DNA from: Micrasema longulum | Lineage: Eukaryota; Arthropoda; Insecta; Trichoptera; Brachycentridae | Length of the DNA stretch: 64,000 nucleotides | NCBI GenBank assembly: GCA_022494885.1 | Contig: JAGVSM010003016.1 | Location: 62,001 to 126,000 of the forward strand | Reading direction: 5' to 3' | Shown here: positions 12,045 to 22,869 of the stretch, piece after piece | Position numbering within the stretch: position 1 is the stretch's first letter | How the letters are laid out: every line of letters begins with the position of its first letter | Notes under the pieces: generated by a model | What the model was told of the DNA's origin: nothing | What the model saw: only the letters and a program-made list of their open reading frames with translations | Databases searched by the model: none | Made by a program: the position numbers and the translations under genes

Positions 12045-12463
12045 ATGCCGTTTACACGTGGACAATACAATATTATTTTGTCCCAGCACTCGACCATTGT
12101 CCACATGTAAACATTGTTCCGAGACATTGTCACTGAGATAGACGCGCAAGCTATCACATTGTTTTCGACTCGAGACATTTACTCGGCGCGTGCGCGTCGC
12201 TCCCGTATTATTTTCTGCCGAAAATGGAGGCAAAACAAAACAATTTTATTATTTAGTTCGTCCTTTAACAATTCCAATACATGTTTAAAATAAATAGTAT
12301 TTTTCGTGGATTTATCTTCGCAGCGCTCGTGTGTGAAGTTTGAAATGCGGCCTAATTTTCGTACTGTCCCACGGCATTCTGTCCCGCGTGGTCGAGGCTG
12401 TTCACGGAGCTGGGACAAGACGATATTTTCATATATATTGTACTTTCCACATGTAAACGATAG
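12045..12463. mobile_element. Non-autonomous DNA transposon flanked by TTAA
   Basis: The ends are inverted: CCGTTTACACGTGGACAATA on the left and, as the complement of the right, TCGTTTACATGTGGAAAGTA. The complementary arms extend inward as far as TTTGTCCCAGC at about 12078. TTAA stands at 12041-12044 and 12464-12467. The interior is GC-richer than its surroundings and repeats a GTTTACA(T/C)GTGGACA-like motif. TTAA suggests piggyBac, while the GTTTAC terminus recalls Harbinger, so the superfamily is left open. Confidence 0.7.
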
Positions 12464-12479
12464 TTAAAACCTGGACCCG

Positions 12480-12895
12480 AGAAACCAGACTATGGAGAGG
12501 ATTACTATTTGACGATATAGAAATCTGAGATTAACGACATGAAAATCTAAATATTGTTAACACCCAAGATTGATAATTGATTATTTATTAGTAATAACTG
12601 ATTAGGAAATATGTTATCTAAGTGACGAGATCATACTGATATTCCAACTGAGGTTAGTAAATTTAAGATGATTATGTATATTACAGCTGACAGTTTAAGT
12701 GGTAGGATGCACAGGAGTAAGTAACCGACAAGCCGATAGGGAGGCCTGTAAGGCATTTGTCTCAACTATAAAGCAAACATGCAATGATGATGACATCAAC
12801 AAACTTAGCATACCTTTGCTATCAATTTGAATCCGCCTGAATGCCAACCAGGTGATTTATTGGTTGTAATTTTAATATTTATTTAAATAAAAAAA
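12480..12895. other. No recognised feature
   Basis: Non-coding AT-rich sequence; nothing supported on either strand. Confidence 0.4.
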
Positions 12896-12899
12896 TCAT

Positions 12900-13080
12900 G
12901 GACGAGTTGCAATCCCATGGTTATATCGCGGACTAGCTGATCAAAGTCCCAAGATTTAAAAATCTCTCTACCACAGTCTGATTTCCATTTTCAAGCACAG
13001 ATTTTTTCGACAAGTTGAAAATAACACAAATTGAAAGATTTGGGTTGGTATCCAGCACTTAAAAACGCAAATATATATAT
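12900..13080 (+). repeat. SINE-1 old, diverged copy
   Basis: The order of landmarks is preserved (TTGCAATCCCATGG, GCGGACTAGC, CTCTACCACAGTCTGATT, CCATTTTCAAG, GACAAGTTGAAAATA, GATTTGGGT), but many substitutions have destroyed the B box. It ends in an AT dinucleotide run at 13070-13087. Confidence 0.6.
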
Positions 13081-13294
13081 ATATATTTTAAACGAGTCTA
13101 AATCAGACAAAAATGTAACGTCGTGCATACCGGGGATAGCCAATTGGTAAATCGCGATAGACTGGTCGATAGTAGCCATTAAGAATTTCGAACGCGGCAA
13201 AGTAAATAAAAAAAATAATGAGGTTACAAATAGACGAATTATTTCAAGATTTTGTTAGATATCTAGTTCATGTAACATATAATCTGACAACTGT

Positions 13295-13435
13295 CAACAA
13301 GCCGGCTTTTTCTGAAGAGTTTTAAGAGGTTTCCTCTCCTCATGAGCAAATGCTGAGAAGTACCTGATTAGCCCACATTAGAACATTCTTCCTGATCCCA
13401 ACAGTTTAGCTAAAATAAAGTAATATAATAGCAGA
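13295..13435 (+). mobile_element. LINE-d (R1-like) 3' untranslated tail
   Basis: It matches, in opposite orientation, the sequence downstream of the R1-like coding remnant at 46219-46758: shared blocks include AGCCGGC, TGAGCAAATGCT, CTGATT, CATTAGAA and AACAGTTTAGCTAAAATAAA. It is a 5'-truncated copy whose 3' end is AGCTAAAATAAAGTAATATA. Confidence 0.7.
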
Positions 13436-13529
13436 AAAATCCTATTTTTAAAATATAAACCTTGCATATTATAAGCAAGGTAAAAAATAATGCTCCCATT
13501 TATATAATTTTTTTTTCAACACATAATCT

Positions 13530-13600
13530 AAATAAGCTGCATTTGGTATACCAATGCAGTGCCCTATACACCACTGGATGAAAGAAAGGGGAATAATAAT
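13530..13600 (+). repeat. SINE-2 3' fragment
   Basis: Only the family's last block is present: GGTATACCAATGCAGTGCCC followed by CACCACTGGATG. The head and body are missing. Confidence 0.55.
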
Positions 13601-13679
13601 GATAATGAGTTATATTGCATGCGTTACAAAATGTTTTTTTTAATTAAACGTAAAGTAAACTTAAAAAACACAGTGCGTG

Positions 13680-13920
13680 AAACACAACTACCATTGACGA
13701 GTGTTTTGAACTTCTTAAGATCCAAGGTTCGACTTCTAGTAGGGTCTATATTAATAATTTGATGTTACACTGCAATATGTCATAGTTTTTGGACCGGATT
13801 GCGAAGCGTATGACTGATCACCTTATCTTCTATGTAACAAAAATGATATAGGTACGCTGCAATTGGAGTTCCAACGCAGTGCCCTATGCACCACTGGGTG
13901 TGGGTAGGGAAATTATGATT
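13680..13920 (+). repeat. SINE-2 diverged copy
   Basis: A weakened B box (GGTTCGACTTC) is followed by GACTGATCACCTTATCTTC, GGTACGCTGCAATTGGAG and GCAGTGCCCTATGCACCACT. The A-box end is lost. Confidence 0.7.
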
Positions 13921-15194
13921 TGTATATATCTTGAGGAACCCGAAAACATTCCACATAGATTCATTTAAGAATAATGTGTCCTTCTTCAATCCAGTGTCAA
14001 GAATGTGCAGATTTTACAACACCATTGAAAACGTAGAGATCGACATTTTTGACGGTTTAAGAAGTGTTATTGTACATTTAATTTTGATGGATTACATTGC
14101 TGGTTTTGTTTCGATGCATATTTTGTTTATTGTTTTTCTTAGTATTTTACGAATTGTTTTTACTAGTTTTATATTAACGAATGATTTTTTTAAATAATTT
14201 AATTTTGATAATTTTTATTGTTAAATGTATTAAAATACGTATTTTATTCATGTTTATTTTATTATTAATTCATACAATTTTTGCAATTTTATTTCAATTT
14301 TTCAATTCATTTATTTTGCTCATTTTACATAAATATATGTTTAGTTAATGTTTACATGTAATTGGTGAAAAATAAGTTGTGTCCATTTTTTTTATTGTTT
14401 CAATATTTATGTGTATTATGTATAATTTTTTAGTTGTTTGTAAACCAACTAAATAAATTTCGCACGGAAACTGGACAGAAACAAGTGGACTTCGGGCCTG
14501 ATCTAGTTGGCCACCCCTGGTGTATACAATGTGTGCATGTGTACGGCTTTAGCCACTTATACACTGTTACATTGCCGACGGCAAAATTAAAATTGTAGGT
14601 AGTGATACTAGTGATCGTTTTGCGCAAAGGAGATAACGTAAGTAACTAACTGTAAGTGATTTATTGCAAATAATACAATTCTATGGAATATTAATTTCTT
14701 AGTAGATATAACACAGCTATTATAAAAATATTTTACAGAAAGCCGGTGGTCCAAAACTCGAGGTTATATAATTGAATATGTAACATGCACAAAAAATGTT
14801 TTGTGAAACATTTAAAAATTGTTTCATTTTGGTACATCAAGCACAAATTTAATAACAATAAGAATGCATCTTTTCCCAAAATCCTAAATTTTTATAATTT
14901 TTTTTTTTCTGAAATCGATATATATTTTCTCACTCTAAACGACTGAAAGTGTTGAAGCCTTAATTACAATTTGATAAAAAAAAATTGTTTCCTTTCATAT
15001 TTTATTTATTTTCTCTTGGTTTTAATAAAAAAGAGCTAATTTGGGTTCAATCCGTATGGATCCGTTGATGAAAAGATTTTTTAAGACCAAGTTAACAACA
15101 AAAAACTTTTTCTATTCATATTAATGTTAATTCATTACTGGTATACTTTTTTTTTCTTTTTACAAGGAGTGACTTTACACAAGTACAAGTACTC

Positions 15195-15428
15195 AGAAGG
15201 TCAGTGATTGGCGCACTTGCTGACCACCTGAGGTTCGATTCCTGGCAGGGTCAATATGAAATATTTATTTCAAAGCAGTTTCTACGCCGCAATATTAACT
15301 GTTCCTGGACTGGTACATGAAGTTTAAGTCTGATCACCTTACCCTCCATGAAACAAAATGACCTAGATACGCTGCAATCGGAGTGCTTATGCAGTGCCTT
15401 TACACAACTAGGTGCGGATGAGAAAGAT
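15195..15428 (+). repeat. SINE-2 copy, full length
   Basis: GAGGTTCGATTCC at about 15229-15241 is the B box. The body runs through ATGAAATATTTATTTCAAA, CTGATCACCTTACC and GATACGCTGCAATCGGAG to ACACAACTAGGTGCGGATGA. Confidence 0.8.
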
Positions 15429-15599
15429 GATGATGGATCTAATTAAATTCTTTGAGCTCATAAATTATTCGTATTTATTAATTTGCAATAAAAAATTCAA
15501 CATGAAACGTGTTTTGCATATTTCTATTTTTTTACATAAAAACAAACACACAAATGTTAATTGCTGAAAATTCGTTTTTAAAAAAATAATCAAAATCGT

Positions 15600-15905
15600 A
15601 ATGAGGAAGTTCAGTGCTACGGGAAATTGGATATAAAAAATATTTCATTACGGTAAAAATTCGAGCAAGGCGAAGTTTCTCGAAAATTTATGAAAAAAAT
15701 AATAAAAATACGTTTTACTAAAAATGAAATTCTTTAAAATGTCACAAGTTCTAGTGGACAGCTGTTTAGACAGCCAATGAATTACGTGTTTTGATTTATT
15801 GCCGGTTTCCGGGAAGCTATGCTGCTTGTGTTTTCATACGGACTAGGCTCTCTTTTTAGATGTCATAACTATTGACGTCACGGGAGGAGTAATTACAAAA
15901 CTAAA
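15600..15905 (+). repeat. Repeat-E copy
   Basis: It begins AATGAGGAAGTTCAGTGC and continues with GGAAATTGGATA, GGTAAAAATTC and TGACGTCA-like ACGTCAC near its end. The same ordered blocks recur at 30353-30783 and 60140-60435. This copy lacks an obvious right terminus. Confidence 0.7.
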
Positions 15906-15964
15906 AAATCACAGCAATGATAATACGATACATAAATAGATTAGTAACAAACAAAAAAAATATT

Positions 15965-16050
15965 CAACAATGTTTTGAGTTTGAGTTCTATGCTTTCTTC
16001 TCTAATTTTAGACTATTTAGTCTTCATCTCTGTTGTAATATGTTTTAAAA
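15965..16050 (-). repeat. Repeat-C short remnant
   Basis: Minus-strand blocks ATTACAACAGAGATGAAGA and CAAAACATTG are recognisable, with the rest eroded. Confidence 0.45.
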
Positions 16051-16496
16051 ATTTGTTTAAAAACACTGAGCTTCCTCTTTTAGTAGTTTACAAAATAATA
16101 AACCATAATAAGAACACTCGTCGCTCCAGGTTAAAAACATGGTCTTAAAATATTTTCAAAACAGCTCTGTTCTACGTGACACCGTGTGAAATTACTTTTT
16201 TGATATACCAGACCAGGCTCACACATAGAAAAAATTGTGGATTTAAGATAACCATCTCAGTTATTAAAAAGATACCCAATAACTTATTTTAATTACTGCT
16301 TCGTGTTCAACAATGGGTACTTTATGCTAATACAATATTTATTATAAACAAGTTAGAATGTTAACTGCTAGCAATAAGCTAAACCACACAAGATCAGACA
16401 CTATTACATACAAATCCGCAATTTCGTAGTTCGCAGATAGAGAAGATAAGGAAGAAATCATATGTTATCATGATAATAAATAATTAATAAAAAATA

Positions 16497-16828
16497 CTGG
16501 GTGTTCTTTAAACCCTGTCACATCCGAAACAACAATGATCAGTATGGGCAAGAAGACATATTGGCATATTAAAAAAAATATTTAGAACAAAGATTATTTT
16601 TTTAAATAAAATATTTAAAAAAACAAATGGTTGCTTATTTCTGCAGGGGAGAAGCGAGGGGGGCGTGGCCGCGCGGTCGGTGATGTATCAGACTCCCCCC
16701 TCCCCCTCCTCGTTTCTTCCCTGCAGAAGTAAGGAACCATTTGCTTTTTTGATATATTATTATTTTTAATTCATTCGTATTTTTGATCATCGTGGTTTCG
16801 GATGTGACAGGGTTAAATGAACACCCTG
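16497..16828. mobile_element. Palindromic mariner-type MITE with G-rich core
   Basis: The ends CTGGGTGTTCTTTAAACCCT and the complement of AGGGTTAAATGAACACCCTG form long terminal inverted repeats flanked by TA at 16495-16496 and 16829-16830. Inside, a second inverted pair (ATGGTTGCTTATTTCTGCAG with its mirror at about 16720-16742) surrounds a core with runs of G and of C. The whole 332 bp can fold on itself. Related copies are at 35905-36272 and, halved, at 47462-47705. Confidence 0.8.
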
Positions 16829-16954
16829 TATAAGGAGTATTCTTGAAAAATTTCGTACGCGTATTAGTATGAATTATGACGAAAAGTGTAGTACCTACAA
16901 GGAAATGAAAAGTACCCTTATTAAATATTAAAACTTTCAACATCGTCATCATCA

Positions 16955-17168
16955 TTATAGTTTTCTTTTCACACCCAATGATGCACAGGGCACTGCATTA
17001 GTACTCTAATCGCAGCCTATCTTGAACTTTTTATACATGAAGCTAAGATGATCAGTCTTACGCTTCAGGGGCCAGTCCAGGGACTATGCAATATTCTAGT
17101 GTAAAAACTCCTTTTTAAATAAATATTTCAAGTCTATCAAGTCGGGAATCGAACCCGAGAGCTCTTGC
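16955..17168 (-). repeat. SINE-2 copy truncated in its head
   Basis: The body is well preserved (AAGATGATCAGTCTTACGCT, GGGAATCGAACCC) but stops inside CTCTTGCAT where other copies continue with the A-box part. A different repeat with GGTTTCAACCATAATTG follows at once. Confidence 0.8.
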
Positions 17169-18097
17169 ATAATAGGTTTCAACCATAATTGCGGTTTCGG
17201 TTTCAACCATAATTGGCCGAAATTTCGGCCCAGCCTCAACCCGCGGTCGGGATGTGTCGGATTATATTCAGCTGTACTCGGGTGCATCTTATGGGTCATG
17301 ACTCTAAGATCTTTCGTATTTATATTTTTGTATGGTTAACAAGTTATTGTTCCTATAGCATAGGGGAGACCGGGGCTCAAAGTGCCGATTTTCAGATACA
17401 CATAAATAATTACAAAAATACCAAGTCCGATCTTCGTGACTTATAGACATGCTGGTGCAATATTTATTCTTGTTTAAGACTAGGTATTATTTTTTGCCAA
17501 TTTCTTTATACTTTCTTGCCCAAAAGCATTCTTTTTCATAAGGTTGGAAAGGCACAACTAGCCCCACCGGCCGGTTGTGCCGTTGTTGAGGCAAATTGTT
17601 TCGATAACAGTTTCGATCACGTAACTACCTACTTACTGATAAAATATAGCTATAAACATTAAATAGACTTGTGGTCGACATTTTAAGTCTTATTTTTTAG
17701 AAAAGATAATAAAAACTTCTTATTTTCACAAATAATATACAAAAACCATAAATATTTTAAGGTGAACAATTAAATCTAATAAAACCACTTCAAATTTTTA
17801 TTTTTTATACAATTAAACTTGGTTAACAGTTTCATAATATCTTCAACCCTTTATTAACAGTCATGGGTATCAACATTTTGTACCATTAAGAAAATTAATT
17901 GAGATCAATCATTAGAACTGGCGAGTTTAATATATAAGCTTAAGATTAGTTCAGCCTCATATAATAAACATGCCCAATAATTAAAAGTTATTAATAATCC
18001 CCAGCTTCATCGCCTGAATCACAGTTTGGACACACATACATTGAAGAACTGTTACATATACCCGTGAGGTGATTTTCACAAAAATTTAAATTATCCA

Positions 18098-18118
18098 ACT
18101 ATATATATATATATATAT
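18098..18118. repeat. (AT)n microsatellite
   Basis: About ten AT dinucleotides immediately precede a SINE-1 copy. Confidence 0.85.
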
Positions 18119-18310
18119 TGAATCGGGTTGCGATCCCGTGGCTAGTGTCTCGGACTTACGGGTCAAAGATCCGTGGTTCGAATCCCACTCTATCCCAACT
18201 TGATTCCCATTTTCTAACTCGTTAAAAATGGCCCTCAAAATTAAATATTTGCGTGAATTATAAGAACGCCAATATTTCTTTTTCTTTTTTAAAAATAAAA
18301 TAAAATATAT
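18119..18310 (+). repeat. SINE-1 copy, full length
   Basis: An intact head (GGGTTGCGATCCCGTGGCTA) and B box (GGTTCGAATCCC at about 18175-18186) precede the usual body and a tail of T, then AAAATAAAATAAAATATATA. AT runs lie on both sides and could mark the target duplication. Confidence 0.88.
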
Positions 18311-18859
18311 ATATATATATGTGTATAATATAACAACGAAACATTTAATTTATGCCTTTTTATCTTGTATTTTATTTAACACGTATCTTAATGAACTCTT
18401 TAGGTTTAACAATAAAACGCCTAATTTTAGGCGTTCCGAAGTGACTTTTAACTTTTTGAATAAGTTTTAGTTTCGGCCGAAACTAGGGCAGAAGCCGAAA
18501 TTCGGTTTTGGCTGAAAATCTTGTTTCGGTCGGTCACTATTAAATATACAGTGGGGTACTGTAATTATAAAACTGAACTGGTTTTCTGCTACTTTTCGAC
18601 GTGTAGTGAAAACATGCAAGGGCTGTTCATACATAAAACCTTCAAATTTGCAGAAAAAAAAGGACATTTTTGAAAATTTGTCACATAACGCCTTCATCCA
18701 CTCAATTTTTGTTTTCAATTAGTTTTATATAAAAACGTAGACGATTTTGTTAAACGCTTCGTGGTTTTCTAAGATGGGTAAAAATAACATAAGAATAATA
18801 TTTATATATAAATCACTTAAGAACTTCAAATAAGTAATTTTTCGTCATTTAGTATTATA

Positions 18860-18995
18860 CTTCATGTGCCAGTCCAGAGGCAGTGAAATATTGCAATGTA
18901 AAAATCACCTTTGAAACCAATATTTCTTACCAGGGATCCAACCCGGGGCCTCAAATATAGTTAGCGAACGAGCCAACCACTTCACTACGAGGTGA
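18860..18995 (-). repeat. SINE-2 partial copy
   Basis: The minus strand shows a head with a decayed B box (complement of GGATCCAACCCGGG), then TTTTTACATTGCAATATTTC and CTGGACTGGCAC. The 3' third is absent. Confidence 0.65.
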
Positions 18996-18999
18996 GTTT

Positions 19000-20640
19000 A
19001 TCCCCACTCGATTTATTTTTTCAGGATTTATACCCGGGAGAACACATCGAGTCGAAAACACTAGTCCGAGATTATATTTCAATTTCATACACCGAACTGT
19101 ATTCATGATAAGCAGTTCAGTAGGACCGAAACATAATATATTGTTGATATATTTTAATCAATTGAAAAAACATGGAATGTTTAACAGATATTTTTACGTT
19201 TTTTCAAATCGAAATAGGTAGTCTCACTGGATAACCTGAGCTAAGTACACCCTATCTTGCCAGGCACTAACGCAACCTCGGTCGGTGAATCCCTACCTTA
19301 CCTACTCTAACTTGGATAGGTCAACCCGTCAACCACACCATTTAGACCTTTTGTAGGGTGTACTCGGTAAAATTACCGGGCCGGGTGAATTGGCGTGGCT
19401 TGTGTGAAAAGAGCCTAACAAATTTGCATTATTGCCATAACATTTTTTAAAAACCTTTTACTTTCTAAATCGTGTTGTTATTTTATTTTTTGTTATATTG
19501 GTGTTCTTTCTTATTCGTGTTTCAATTCAATGTTTTTTTATGTAAAATTATTATTTTCTCTGTATAAAGTCCATATACATACATCCCAGCTCCCAGTGAT
19601 GAGACATTATTTTTTTTGTTTTTTATTTGAATGTGTTTATTTTAATCAATAAGTACATCAATGGCAAATGAGAATTTATTTATCTATTTTATTAGTTTTA
19701 AAAAAAATATTTTTTAGACTAGGAAAACATTTCACATGAGCTAAACGGACAGTTTTACGAACTTCACTTTTAACAGATATTTTATAGCTTTGCATAAATT
19801 TAGTCTGTCAGTTCTGCCTGCTGAATTTTAATACCTTAGTTAAACTTGTACAATAATACTTCACATGGTGACAATATTCTACACCATCATAATATTCTAC
19901 ACGATTTATAAAATGCACATTTTATTTATTACTTTTACATTACTTAAAAAAAAGTTAATTTAAAAGTCCTCACTAGGGAAACTTTTTCTAAATGGTACTG
20001 TAAAAGACTTAATGCCATTGAATCTTAATTTTTTTTTTCTCTCTTTCAACTTTTAGACATTTTCGTGCACTAGTAATGGCATACAATTTTAATATTAAAA
20101 CATGTTTTTAAAAGTTTCATTGGTTATTAAATTTGTTTTTATCTGTACTTTTCATACGATCTGATAAGATTTTTAGCCATAATTGTGAAGGTAACATATG
20201 TTTATAAACTGAGAAAAAAATGTCCCTAATTCGCACTGACGTTCTTATGATAAAATGATCAGTTACACGACCCAAAAATAGTGTTGAACAATAATATTTA
20301 TTAAGTCCTTAATCCCGAATATAGTCGCCTAACTTAGTTGGAAACTTTGACAGATTATAACTTCAGCAAGTATTCGATGTATGTTCACGGAAATTATTGA
20401 AATAGCACATGTAAATACTGAAAACGTTAAAATAAACAGCTTTATTATAAAAGTTTGAATAAGTTAATCATACTATGAATAAATAAAAAAAAATAATCCA
20501 TGTCAACTCATAACGTGCGAATTTTTCTCGCTAATAGAGTTCTGTCTTGTAAATAAAAAAAATACAAAATACTTACATCTTATTGTGCACATGTTTGCGT
20601 TCATTTTCAATTGTTAGTTTTATCGTCGAAAATCATCAAT
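19000..20640. other. No recognised feature
   Basis: Non-coding. A GC-richer patch at 19210-19430 holds ACTCGGTAAAATTACCGGGC and similar sequence that could be a DNA-transposon remnant, but no ends were found. Confidence 0.35.
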
Positions 20641-20690
20641 ATTTCGATACATGTTATTTTTGACAAGTGATCGAGTTTTATTGGACTCAC

Positions 20691-20730
20691 GTTTTAGAGG
20701 TTTGGGGTTACTCTGCTTCCGGCGAGACAT
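20691..20730 (-). CDS. ush: ush (FOG-family zinc-finger cofactor), first coding exon
   Basis: Starting at the ATG complementary to 20728-20730, the exon reads MSRRKQSNPKPLK plus the first base of a split codon, then a consensus GTGAGT donor at 20690-20685. The RRKQ-x-x-P motif at the extreme N-terminus is the short NuRD-binding repression motif of FOG1/FOG2; from memory 11 of 14 residues equal the FOG1 start. SALL and BCL11 proteins begin similarly, but the serine-asparagine-proline and final lysine-arginine fit FOG best. FOG proteins are nuclear cofactors that bind GATA factors through zinc fingers; the insect member is u-shaped. The start has a purine at -3. The zinc-finger exons are not in this window and should lie to the left. 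Identification rests on 13 residues plus splice and promoter context. Confidence 0.75.
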
Positions 20731-21420
20731 GTCAGGCGGGGGGGCGGGGGTGCCCGCCCTCTCCTCGCCGCCCTCCGCCCGCGAGGTCAGGCCGCAGCCG
20801 CCCGCGCCCTTTCGCTGCCGTGGGGCCTCCAGGAAGGCACTTCAGAACATAACCTGACCCCGAATAAAAAAATACAACCAAAAAAAATACACGAAAAAAT
20901 CGAGTCACAAATAAAAATAATCAAACTGAACAAACACGACTGAAAAATAAAGGCAAAACTTCACAATTTTTTGTTCGCGAAATGTTTACGCGCTGAAACG
21001 TCAAACAGCTGATCGGACGGAGCACAGACACAACCATCCGGCGTCGTGGCTCACGCGCTACTGAATGAAGAGCAGTGGGGATTTTCACATTTCCCCCTCT
21101 CTGACTCCAGCGTCTATACGCGTCGACACAACCTTCGATGCACCGCGAAAACAAAACTACTTACTGAAAATCTCGTTCCCGTTTCTCCGCCGTTGTGTGT
21201 TCGCCTAGTCGTGATTCGTGCCTTTTTTGCGCGGGGTGTTTGTGGATTTGTGATTTGCGAGCTGATGAGAATGAAGTACCGCTTCCCCCTTCTGCGGTAG
21301 GGCGGGAGATGCTGCTTATGTCCCGCCCTAAATGTGTTCCGTATGTACCGCCCTGACAGTCGGCAAGGTACCGCCCTGATGGTCGCCAGGAAGAGTTCTC
21401 CGAGTTTCTACGACATTAAT
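20731..21420 (-). promoter_or_regulatory. ush: ush leader and CpG-rich promoter region
   Basis: GC content rises sharply here, with dense CpG at 20731-20830 just upstream of the ush start and again at 20980-21420. Notable elements are the direct repeat GTACCGCCCTGA at about 21346 and 21369, the small hairpin ACCGC/GCGGTAG at about 21279-21300 and CAGCTGATC at 21006. No TATA box or unique initiation site can be assigned. Peptides on either strand here look like by-products of base composition. Confidence 0.55.
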
Positions 21421-21711
21421 TAGTTCGAAAGTCCATCGATATAATAATATATATTTCTTTTCGTTCGTATTTCGGATTATTCTTGCAAAAACTGTACAAG
21501 AGTAATAGTATCGAATAAAATGTCACATCAATAATGATAAGTACCTACAGTTGAAGGTAATATAAACAGTTTCATGGCATTCATTTAATCCGCTTGAATA
21601 TTGTCACTTGACTTCGAAGTTATATAAATAGCAATCACATAATTTTGTACCTATGTAAACACGCGAGATGAAGACATTTTTTATGGCCAGGAGAGCGTTT
21701 GGAATAGCAAC

Positions 21712-21832
21712 CTCGGTGGTGCATAAAACACTGCATTGTACACCAAGTACCTACAGTGGGTTCGATTATCGAACCCAAGACCTCTTGCACGGTAGGTAAA
21801 CGCGCTGACTATTACACCACGAGGCCGACGTC
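21712..21832 (-). repeat. SINE-2 copy with internal deletion
   Basis: The head (complement of ATTACACCACGAGGCCGAC) and B box are joined almost directly to the 3' block (GGTGCATAAAACACTGCATT); the middle of the element is missing. Confidence 0.7.
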
Positions 21833-21971
21833 ATTTATATCATACTGTAACTTAAACAGCGAAGCAGACGAATTGAAAATGGAAGTTGACCTCGATTAAC
21901 TCCAAACGCAAAGAAATAGGACAAATTTTATTGATCCATAAAGTGATTAGGTACTTCAATTTTAAACTATC

Positions 21972-22310
21972 GGAAAATAGGGTTGTAGTCCTTTGACTAG
22001 TGTTGCGGACTCGCGGATCAGAGGTCCGAGGTTCGAACCCCACTCTACCCCAACTTAATTCCCGTTTTTTTTAAAGTGAGTTATTTACAACTCGTTGAAA
22101 AGAGCCCCAAAATCGCAACGTTTGGGTTAATTAGTGTGTTACAACCTTTTTGAATACGCGACCCCTTAATGCCTATTGCGTTTGGGGTGTCACAGTCATG
22201 AGCAATGCAAAAGTTAAGGTCCTGGGGAGGGGGCAGCCATGCTTGAGCCCGCGACCCACAGGTTGGAAAACAGTGGGGTAAATCATAAGCACAAAATATA
22301 TTTTAGTTAA
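21972..22310 (+). repeat. SINE-1 copy interrupted by a hAT MITE
   Basis: The head and B box (GGTTCGAACCCC) are intact. The body runs to GTTTGGGTTAAT at 22131, is interrupted by 144 bp and resumes with GGGTAAATCATAAGCAC at 22276. Confidence 0.82.
22132..22275. mobile_element. hAT MITE, 144 bp, with 8-bp target duplication
   Basis: Flanks GGGTTAAT (22124-22131) and GGGTAAAT (22276-22283) match at seven of eight positions; the right one equals the uninterrupted SINE-1 sequence. The ends TAGTGTGTTACAACCT and the complement of AGGTTGGAAAACAGTG match at 12 of 16 positions, as in hAT elements that begin CAGTG. Confidence 0.8.
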
Positions 22311-22439
22311 TGCAAAAAAACTTATCTATAATATCTACACGTTACATAAAAAAAATAATCAACAATCATCCTGGGGTAGCACGACAGTACAAATGATCAA
22401 GGATAAAATATTTTTTAAAATTCTAAATGTTACTAAATA

Positions 22440-22700
22440 TATGTAGGTATATAATTAATTACCAAGTTTTCTATGTCTACCGGTTCCGAGACTCACCCGT
22501 ATCTTCGTCAGGGTACCAACTAAGCCAACATGCAAAACCCAGGGATAAAAAAAGCAAAGACACCAATTAACCCAACATGCAAAAAAAGGGTTTTGCATGT
22601 TGGTTCAATTGGTGCCCTTACGAAGAGACGTGTGTCTCAAAACCGGTAAATATAGAAAAGTCGGTAAGTGGTTTTATACAAATATTGAATAACTTTTAGT
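22440..22700. mobile_element. Inverted pair of Penelope-type terminal repeats
   Basis: 22455-22555 (minus) and 22585-22690 (plus) are two copies of the terminal repeat defined at 32075-32190, joined tail to tail around the shared GTTTTGCATGTTGG block. Both carry the hammerhead-like segment in decayed form. The right copy ends GTCGGTAAGTGGTTTTATAC. Confidence 0.65.
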
Positions 22701-22869
22701 AAAATGTTAGATCATAAAGTTAATGCTTTAAATATTAATAGTAAAAATGTAAAAGTTTATGTTTTTAACAATCCGTTTAACATCCTTTCACGTCGGCATT
22801 AGTTACAAGAAAACATTTTTTTTTTGTTTTGCAAAAACACTAATAATAAACCATTGATAACAAGCAATC

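Larger units (their letters stand above)
17170..18540. mobile_element. Possible hAT-like element with TTTCGGCCGAAA ends
   Basis: The left end carries a direct repeat of GGTTTCAACCATAATTG and then GGCCGAAATTTCGGCC; the right end (18465-18535) carries TTTCGGCCGAAACTA, GCCGAAATTCGG and TTTCGGTCGGTCACT. Similar motifs mark a widespread hAT group. No transposase could be read, the ends do not match over a long stretch, and a SINE-1 sits inside, so this remains a guess. Confidence 0.3.
1..20690 (-). other. ush: Putative first intron of ush (left part of window)
   Basis: A first coding exon with a consensus donor ends at 20691 on the minus strand and no further coding exon of a FOG-family zinc-finger protein could be read to its left, so the intron probably spans this whole stretch and runs off the window. 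The stretch is AT-rich and holds SINEs, MITEs and foldbacks listed separately. Between them I see nothing recognisable at 486-798, 949-1600, 1717-2160, 2350-3030, 4150-4640, 4860-5620, 5990-6660, 7331-8250, 13930-15190 and 19000-20640. That it is one intron is inference from gene orientation and the missing exons. Confidence 0.55.

Noticed and set aside
19210..19430. GC-richer patch as a possible exon
   Set aside because: No open frame of useful length and no splice pair fits; more likely an old DNA-transposon piece.
20651..20857. Plus-strand proline/glycine-rich open frames over the ush exon
   Set aside because: They come from GC-rich leader sequence and oppose a well-supported minus-strand exon.
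22612..22652. Active hammerhead in the right half of the inverted pair
   Set aside because: CTTACGA and CAAAA replace the two core boxes and stem I no longer pairs; it is a fossil copy only.
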